Of a stretch of DNA of 10,267 bases, positions 5,519 to 10,267 are shown in pieces; position 1 is the stretch's first letter, and the number at the start of each line of letters is the position of its first letter. A program made the position numbers and the translations under genes. Source of the DNA: Candidatus Bipolaricaulota bacterium (GTDB lineage Bacteria; Bipolaricaulota; Bipolaricaulia; UBA7950; UBA9294); the NCBI GenBank assembly GCA_030612485.1, contig JAUWNS010000077.1, positions 1 to 10,267 of the forward strand, written 5' to 3'. The notes under the pieces were generated by a model. That model was not told where the DNA came from. It was given only the letters and a program-made list of their open reading frames with translations, and searched no databases.

Positions 5519-5910
5519 TGCGCTACCTCACCCTCAGCGAAGTGTTGGAAATACACCGCCGTATTATCGAGCAATTTGGCGGCTCAAGTGGTATTCACAA
5601 TTTGGGCGCATTAGAATCAGCCATAGCTCAACCCCGAATGACCTTTGGCGGAGAGGATATGTACCCCACAATCATTGAGAAGGCGGCTGCGCTAGGTTTT
5701 TCTATCGTGAAAAATCATCCCTTCGTAGATGGCAATAAGCGAACCGGGCATGCGGCTATGGAAGTAGTCCTCACCTTGAATGGCTATGAAATTAACGCTG
5801 CTACCGAAGAACAGGAAAAAGTAATTCTACAAGTGGCATCAGGCGATTTGGAGCGTGAAGCATTCACAAACTGGCTACGTACTCATGTTGTGCAAAGTGA
5901 ACGTCTATAA
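5518..5910 (+). CDS. doc: Doc-type Fic-fold toxin
   Basis: Doc of phage P1 phosphorylates EF-Tu and stops translation; this protein belongs to the same Fic/Doc fold (130 residues, against 126 for P1 Doc). The Fic motif is HPFVDGNKRT at 67-76. It matches the Doc form H-x-F-x-(D/N)-(A/G)-N-K with catalytic His67, Asp71, Asn73 and Lys74, and so favours the kinase-type Doc over AMP-transferring Fic. Other Doc-typical features are the opening YLTLSEVLEIHRRIIEQFGG, the GALESAIAQP segment (30-39) and the EKAAALGFSIVKN helix leading to the motif. The gene starts within the TAATG overlap with the antitoxin. It looks intact. The attC-like site begins 56 bp after its stop. Confidence 0.93.
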   Translation: MRYLTLSEVLEIHRRIIEQFGGSSGIHNLGALESAIAQPRMTFGGEDMYPTIIEKAAALGFSIVKNHPFVDGNKRTGHAAMEVVLTLNGYEINAATEEQEKVILQVASGDLEREAFTNWLRTHVVQSERL

Positions 5911-5966
5911 CCACCATTCAGATTTGACGCACAGCCTAAGGCAGCTTTCAAACTCACAAAACGGCG

Positions 5967-6098
5967 GTCTAACAAGGCGCTGCAGCTGACCGCCAGGGCG
6001 TGCGCGATTTTCGAGGGTTCATCGGCTTGTGGGGGCTGGCTGGTTGGCTAGCATTATCTGCAAACACCCTGGCGGCAGCTGAGCTTGTGGCGTTATGC
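5967..6098 (+). other. attC-like recombination site (132 bp)
   Basis: The site starts with GTCTAAC (5967-5973, an exact RYYYAAC box) and ends with GTTATGC (6092-6098, GTTRRRY except T at the fifth base). Between them an imperfect palindrome pairs 5979-5998 with 6067-6084: GCT with AGC, CAGCTG with CAGCTG, and CCGCCAGGG with CCCTGGCGG. That gives 18 bp interrupted only by G5982 and A5989, both unpaired and both on the same arm. Extrahelical bases on one arm are the signature by which integron integrases choose the folded bottom strand. The 68-nt loop puts the total length near the upper end of known attC sizes. GCGCC/GGCGC (6100-6113) forms a small hairpin just beyond. Confidence 0.72.
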
Positions 6099-6174
6099 TG
6101 CGCCTTCAGGCGCTGGGTGCCTAGAGCGTGATTAGAACAGAAGATGCGACGCAGACCACTTCAGGAGGTGACCA

Positions 6175-6795
6175 ATGCCTAAAATAACGGTAAAACCAAG
6201 TGGTGAATAGGAAATTGGGGTCAGTTTTAGAGAATTTGCTGAATTAATCAGCTTGCTCGCACAATCCCCAAATCACTACTTGAACTATAACACCTCAGAG
6301 ATCAGAGGATACTATCCACGACCAGACATTCGCTGGTTGGTCCTAGACCAACATGATCACCGGGTATTCGCGCCCTACACGATTGAGTATGACTATCGAG
6401 AACACTCAAGAGTGGAGGGATGGGGCACCGTTAAGATTACGCCCGCGTACCAGTTTCCTCATGAGCTGGCTGCGCACAAGGCTGCTATGGTGGACGCATT
6501 TGAAAGAGCAGGAAAACTATACAAGGGTGATCGCCTTTGTCCGAGAATCAGCGACTTTCAGGTATCTGATTCGGGTGAGCCTGAGTTCACGATTCAAGAA
6601 GCGAGGTATTTTGATCAGGTAGGATCAAATCTGACCGTTGATTACCCTTTCGCAAGACCCGTAATGTCAGGAATGACCTCCTGCAACACGGTAAGAGAGT
6701 GGGACATAGCTCAGGCTGAAGTATCAAGAGAACCGCCAGCGTTAAAGCAGTCCCGGCTGGCGAACACAATTGGGATCGCCGTATCGATGGGCTAA
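6175..6795 (+). pseudogene. Broken hypothetical gene: amber codon at position 12, 3' end replaced by the relE repeat
   Basis: A strong AGGAGGTG (6163-6170) precedes ATG 6175, which opens MPKITVKPSGE. TAG at 6208-6210 interrupts the frame, and the same frame then continues as EIGVSFREFAELISLLAQSP and on for 194 further codons with well-ordered protein-like sequence. Examples are GYYPRPDIRWLVLDQHDHRV, ARYFDQVGSNLTVDYPFARP and SRLANTIGIAV. The frame ends SMG-stop, and those last codons lie inside the repeat that begins at 6776, in a different frame from relE, so the native C-terminus is missing. A TTG at 6253 could restart translation but has no good ribosome-binding site. I do not recognise the family. 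It sits 77 bp after the attC-like site in cassette orientation, so it reads as the remains of a second cassette gene. Confidence 0.65.
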
Positions 6796-7136
6796 CAAAG
6801 GAGCCGGTGAAGAAAGGTAAGGCGTTAGTCGCCGAGCTGACCGGCCTCCGCAGCCTGCGTGTTGCCAGGTATTGCATGCTCTACAAGGTAGAGAAGGAAA
6901 GGGTAATCATTGTTGCGGTGGGAATTCGGAGAGAGGGCGATACAAAGGACATCTACGCCCGTGCGAAGAAATTGCTCAGGCTGAAATTGATTGGGCTTTC
7001 TACTGATAGGCAGGAAGAAGCATAGGAAGGTGAAATCCATGGTAAGCCCGATGATCCTCACCTGGGGATACTGACATGAGCGCTGCAAAGGCGTATTCGC
7101 CTTCAGTGGCCGGACAAGCACCAAGGATGAAGACGT
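6776..7136 (+). repeat. Direct repeat copy 2 (relE 3' part plus downstream DNA)
   Basis: Second copy of 4339-4699, starting TCGCCGTATCGATGGGCTAA and ending near TGAAGACG (7128-7135). It fuses in the middle of the cassette-like gene. The two copies bracket about 2.1 kb of unrelated DNA. Confidence 0.9.
6780..7025 (+). pseudogene. 5'-truncated relE-type toxin remnant
   Basis: From CGT at 6780 the relE frame reads RIDGLTKEPVKKGKALVAEL and on, matching residues 31-108 of the toxin at 4253-4579 with a handful of changes (Ala to Val, Phe to Leu, Glu to Gly, and Pro-Ile to Ser-Thr near the end). A T-to-G change removes the original stop, so the frame runs on by Glu-Glu-Ala to TAG at 7023-7025. Residues 1-29, the antitoxin gene and the promoter are missing. 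A GTG at 6807 opens a 72-codon frame but has no plausible separate function. Most likely inactive. Confidence 0.8.
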
Positions 7137-7296
7137 AACTGTATGGCCCCTGGCTTCGAGATCTCCATTCGAACTCTCCGACTACGCCGGGATCCTGTCC
7201 GTCGATCCCCCGTGCTACGTCGCCGCATGCCTGATCGCCTGCTTCCCTTATTAGCTATATGCTCCATTCTGCAATTGTGTTCAATTCCTCCTCGTG

Positions 7297-7325
7297 TTGA
7301 TTTTTTCATCGATTAGCACTATGGT
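7297..7325 (+). promoter_or_regulatory. Putative promoter of the lipoprotein gene
   Basis: TTGATT (7297-7302) and TATGGT (7320-7325) are 17 bp apart, about 50 bp before the start codon. The surrounding bases 7137-7371 hold no recognisable gene. A minus-strand open frame there contains a VVGEFEWRS-like stretch that I could not assign. Confidence 0.35.
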
Positions 7326-7377
7326 GAAATTGTTTCCGTCTTAGGGCGGATCAGAAAAGGGTCAGGAGGCGATGAGA

Positions 7378-10267
7378 ATGGCGACCTTTAGACGAGGAAG
7401 CTGGTCTCGGCGAGTAAGGACTGCAAGCCTTATTGTTTTTTTATTTGTGTTGTTAGCCACATTTGGTGGTTGTGCCTGGATACAGAATTGGTTTAATCCG
7501 AACCATTCCCCAGTAGCAGTAATATCAGCCAACCCTATATCCGGTGAGGCACCGTTAGAAGTCACTTTCGATGCCTTACAGTCTTACGATCCAGATGGCG
7601 ATGAGATCAGCTATGAGTGGGATTTCGGGGATGGAGAAGTAGCACAAAGGGAAACTATTCAGCATGGCTTCGGTACTGCAGGCAGTTACACCGTTAAATT
7701 GCAGATTACTGATAGCAAAGGGAAATCAAATACCTCAACTAAAGTTATCTCTGTTTCTCAGCCTTATGATGAGATCACTAAAGAGCAAACCTTCGATGCG
7801 CAAGCTGGAATTGAATATGCTTCTGGTACAGGGTTAAAGATCTCCGTTCCTCCAGATGCCAGTGGTGGGCAGAAAAGGCTGGTTGTTACCGAAAATCCTA
7901 CCCCCCAGCAACCCGAGGGGGATTCTATAGAAATACACTCAGCTTATGATGTGGCCATAATCTCCGAAGGCGGTTCTCAGGCGCAAGGAATAACTCCAAA
8001 GAGTGGCTCAAATTCCAACGTAAGACTTACCTTTGAGATTCCTCCTAATGTGGATCCGAATGATGCGATGATCCTTGAATGGACGGATCACGGCTGGGTT
8101 TTGGCAAGAACCGATAACTGTCTTGGTGGCATTCTAAGTTCGGGCAGGAGATATATTTATGTTGATCTTCCCCATCTTAGCAAGTATGCCTTAGCCTCCA
8201 GCAAGAAGAAGTTTGAAGTTGGGGATTTAGTAACGGTGATTAACGCTCCTAGAGGACGGAATATACGGGAATGGGACAGTGCAACAAACGTTCCTAGCGA
8301 GAGTGTGAAGACAGTGCCCGAAGGATGGGTTCTCGAGATTATTGATGCACCCAATCAACCACGGTGGGGGAGCCTTAATGGCAAGGTATATCTATGGTGG
8401 AAGGTCCGTGAGAAGGGACTTGAACCTCAACCCGTAGAGGGATGGATAGCTCAGAGATCCGAATACAATGGGGACTCGGAGTGGTTGACAAAAGTTGACT
8501 ACAAGGGCAGTCCCCCCACCTCTCCGGAATCCCTGACAAAAACAGAGTGGGAAGCTGCAGCCGAAAAAGCAATCCAATGGGCGATAGACCCAGCAAGGAA
8601 CAACTCTGATGAGCATTGGGGTGGGTTGTGTGCAAAGTTTGTGGCGTCCGCATTCGGGCAAGAAAGTGCGGGATATGATGCAGATGACTTGGCTGAACTA
8701 TATCTAAAGAAGAAAGGATTGTTCTACCCAAACCCAGACAACGGCATCTATGGAAACCCACCTAGAGGAGCATTAATCTTTTTCGAGCCATGTGAAGCTA
8801 ACGAAAATTACGGCCATGTCGCAATCCACTTGGGGGCTGGCGAGATGGTCAATGCATATAAGGAAGATGTAAGAACCATGGACGTGATGGCCTATCTCAT
8901 ACCACCCAACCCCATACGTTACAAAGGCTGGGCCTATCCCCCATGGCAATGCTTGTTCCGATCTCAGCCTACAAGCCCAGGTTTCCCTGGAGAAGGTGAC
9001 AGCCTTGAGGAGCTCCACCCCGTGCCTTCAACCATGCGCTGGGAGGAAGTCCCGTGTGCTGATGGGTACGGGGTCTACATAAGCGAGTACCCATATGGAG
9101 AAAGGTACCTGGTTTACGCCAACAACGATATCCCTGGGAGTCGGACATCACTTGAACTACCCAGCGGAATATTGGAATGGGACAAGAATTATCGATGGAA
9201 TATGAGAGCCCACTTCCCGAAGGACCCGTGCAATTCCAAGGAGTGGGGATACCGCCCCGAGAGGCTGTACTTTCACACCTCCCCAGCTGACAGCACTTCT
9301 CCTTCTAATGAGCCACCTTCGGTAACCATCGTCTCTCCTCAAGATGGCTCAGCCTTTACGGAAGGAGAGACAATCACCTTCCAAGGAGAAGCCGTCGATC
9401 CTGAGGATGGACGTCTAAGTGGGTCCTCCTTAGTTTGGATCTCTAGTATCGATGGCCAGCTCAGTACCGGAGAATCCTTAACCACAAATACGCTCTCAGT
9501 GGGTACTTATACTATCACCTTGACGGCGACTGATTCAGACGGCGATAGTTCGTCAGCTTCAATCAATATAACCGTTAGTAGTGCAGGACCAACTCCTCAA
9601 CCAGGGCCAAGTGAGGGCAAGATCGCTTTCGCGTCAGATCGAGATTGCCAATGGGCGGAAATCTATGTGATGAATGCCGATGGAAGCAATGTGCAAAGAC
9701 TTACCTATACTCTTAGTGATGGCGGGCGGCCTGCGTGGTCACCTGATGGAACAAGGATCGCTTTTTTGTCTGGCGGTGAGATCTACGTGATGAACGCTGA
9801 TGGAAGCAATCAACATAACATCGCTAATAATCCTGCCTGGGATGAGGATCCAGCCTGGTCACCTGATGGGAGGAAGATTGCCTTTACGTCGCATCGTGAT
9901 CGTAACAATGACATCTACGTAATGAACGCCGATGGGAGCAATGTGCAGAGGCTTACTAACGATCCTGCCGATGACTGCCTCCCTGCCTGGTCACCTGATG
10001 GAACAAAGATTGCCTTTGCATCAGGTCGTTATGGTAATGCTTACTTGCATATCTATGTGATGAATACCGATGGAAGTAATCAACATAATATCACTAACGA
10101 TTATTCCCCTGACTGGGAGCCTGCCTGGTCACCTGATGGAACGAGGATCGCTTTTTCGTCTCGGGGTGAGATCTACGTGATGAACGCTGATGGAAGCAAT
10201 CAACATAACATAACTAACGAATATTCCACTGCCTGGTGCCCAGCATGGACACCTGATGGAACAAAGA
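7378..10267 (+). CDS. Large multidomain lipoprotein: PKD, SH3b, NlpC/P60-like and TolB-type propeller (3' end outside window)
   Basis: One frame stays open from 7378 to the window end (963 codons, no stop). ATG 7378 lies 8 bp after AGGAGG; the in-frame ATG 7372 is too close. An Arg-rich start and hydrophobic SLIVFLFVLLATFGG lead to Cys32, a somewhat atypical lipobox (FGGC), so the protein is probably lipid-anchored outside the membrane. Domains: PKD (about 43-127, with SYEWDFGDGE). A beta domain resembling ZU5 (about 133-275, SVPPDASGG). SH3b (about 279-371, VGDLVTVINAPRGRNIRE, WWKV, GWIAQR). An NlpC/P60-like domain (about 385-520) with Cys418 in GGLCAKFVASAFG and His480 in YGHVAIHLGAGEMVNA. 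An Fn3-like domain (about 547-636). An Ig/PKD-like domain (about 646-735). PD40/TolB-type repeats from 747. The SH3b plus Cys-His pair suggests cell-wall peptide cleavage, but the third catalytic residue is unclear and a binding-only role is possible. Codon use is AT-richer than the backbone. Confidence 0.88.
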   Translation, partial: MATFRRGSWSRRVRTASLIVFLFVLLATFGGCAWIQNWFNPNHSPVAVISANPISGEAPLEVTFDALQSYDPDGDEISYEWDFGDGEVAQRETIQHGFGTAGSYTVKLQITDSKGKSNTSTKVISVSQPYDEITKEQTFDAQAGIEYASGTGLKISVPPDASGGQKRLVVTENPTPQQPEGDSIEIHSAYDVAIISEGGSQAQGITPKSGSNSNVRLTFEIPPNVDPNDAMILEWTDHGWVLARTDNCLGGILSSGRRYIYVDLPHLSKYALASSKKKFEVGDLVTVINAPRGRNIREWDSATNVPSESVKTVPEGWVLEIIDAPNQPRWGSLNGKVYLWWKVREKGLEPQPVEGWIAQRSEYNGDSEWLTKVDYKGSPPTSPESLTKTEWEAAAEKAIQWAIDPARNNSDEHWGGLCAKFVASAFGQESAGYDADDLAELYLKKKGLFYPNPDNGIYGNPPRGALIFFEPCEANENYGHVAIHLGAGEMVNAYKEDVRTMDVMAYLIPPNPIRYKGWAYPPWQCLFRSQPTSPGFPGEGDSLEELHPVPSTMRWEEVPCADGYGVYISEYPYGERYLVYANNDIPGSRTSLELPSGILEWDKNYRWNMRAHFPKDPCNSKEWGYRPERLYFHTSPADSTSPSNEPPSVTIVSPQDGSAFTEGETITFQGEAVDPEDGRLSGSSLVWISSIDGQLSTGESLTTNTLSVGTYTITLTATDSDGDSSSASINITVSSAGPTPQPGPSEGKIAFASDRDCQWAEIYVMNADGSNVQRLTYTLSDGGRPAWSPDGTRIAFLSGGEIYVMNADGSNQHNIANNPAWDEDPAWSPDGRKIAFTSHRDRNNDIYVMNADGSNVQRLTNDPADDCLPAWSPDGTKIAFASGRYGNAYLHIYVMNTDGSNQHNITNDYSPDWEPAWSPDGTRIAFSSRGEIYVMNADGSNQHNITNEYSTAWCPAWTPDGTK
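9616..10267 (+). repeat. TolB-type propeller repeats, at least five blades
   Basis: Units of about 40-45 residues each carry an I[RK]IAF-type strand, IYVMN[AT]DGSN and PAW[ST]PDG. Blades 1 and 3 read NVQRLT after DGSN, and blades 2, 4 and 5 read NQHNI. The array is cut by the window edge, so the number of blades is unknown. In DNA, 9736-9821 and 10126-10211 differ at only 4 of 86 bases. Confidence 0.9.

Larger units (their letters stand above)
5204..6092 (+). mobile_element. Putative integron gene cassette carrying a RHH-Doc toxin-antitoxin pair
   Basis: An 889-bp unit runs from the base after G in GTTAGAC to the G of the terminal GTTATGC of the attC-like site. It contains one toxin-antitoxin operon in the same orientation, as cassettes do. 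The composition is AT-richer than the backbone. Toxin-antitoxin cassettes are well known in large chromosomal integrons, where they resist loss of the array. Mobility in its present setting is doubtful because the adjacent integrase is broken. Confidence 0.55.

Noticed and set aside
6807..7025. Independent small toxin gene starting at GTG 6807
   Set aside because: It is the tail of a truncated relE in a direct repeat, with no antitoxin and no ribosome-binding site.
8157..9342. Several minus-strand open frames of 60-128 codons
   Set aside because: All lie opposite the continuous lipoprotein frame, which has clear domain patterns. They are shadows.

Overview
The window looks like a bacterial chromosome with a GC-rich housekeeping backbone (bases 1-3320) followed by an AT-richer accessory region (about 3330 to the end). 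The backbone favours GC-ending codons and includes TTG starts, and the accessory genes use more ATA, AGA and AGG codons. The gene order (acetyltransferase, deoC, recO, a lone atpC, fabF) is not that of a common model organism. An uncultivated candidate-phylum or Chloroflexi-like bacterium is possible, but the sequence alone does not settle it.

Backbone. The 3' end of a GNAT-type acetyltransferase is followed by deoC (deoxyribose-phosphate aldolase) and recO (recombinational repair), packed with gaps of 16 bp and 1 bp. After a likely sigma70 promoter comes atpC (F1 epsilon subunit), which overlaps fabF (ketoacyl-ACP synthase II) by 8 bp. The atpC gene stands apart from any other ATP synthase gene.

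Intergenic hairpin field (3321-3973). About 380 bp are bracketed by an inverted 22-bp repeat and filled with perfect hairpins. Two of these are paralogous and differ by two compensated base-pair changes. A third segment can fold in two mutually exclusive ways.

Toxin-antitoxin and integron-like island (3974-7136). A Phd/YefM-RelE pair comes first. Its relE 3' half plus about 120 bp of downstream DNA recurs as a direct repeat about 2.4 kb further on, with no net indel. Between the two copies lie four parts laid out like a small integron: (1) a decayed, frameshifted tyrosine-recombinase fragment on the minus strand; (2) a GTTAGAC core site; (3) a ribbon-helix-helix/Doc toxin-antitoxin pair closed by a 132-bp attC-like site with two extrahelical bases; (4) a second cassette-like gene with a strong Shine-Dalgarno, an in-frame amber codon at position 12, and a 3' end replaced by the relE repeat.

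Envelope gene (7378 to the window end). One uninterrupted frame of at least 963 codons encodes a putative lipoprotein. It has a PKD domain, a ZU5-like beta domain, an SH3b domain, an NlpC/P60-like Cys-His domain, an Fn3-like domain, an Ig/PKD-like domain, and at least five TolB-type propeller repeats still running at the edge of the window.
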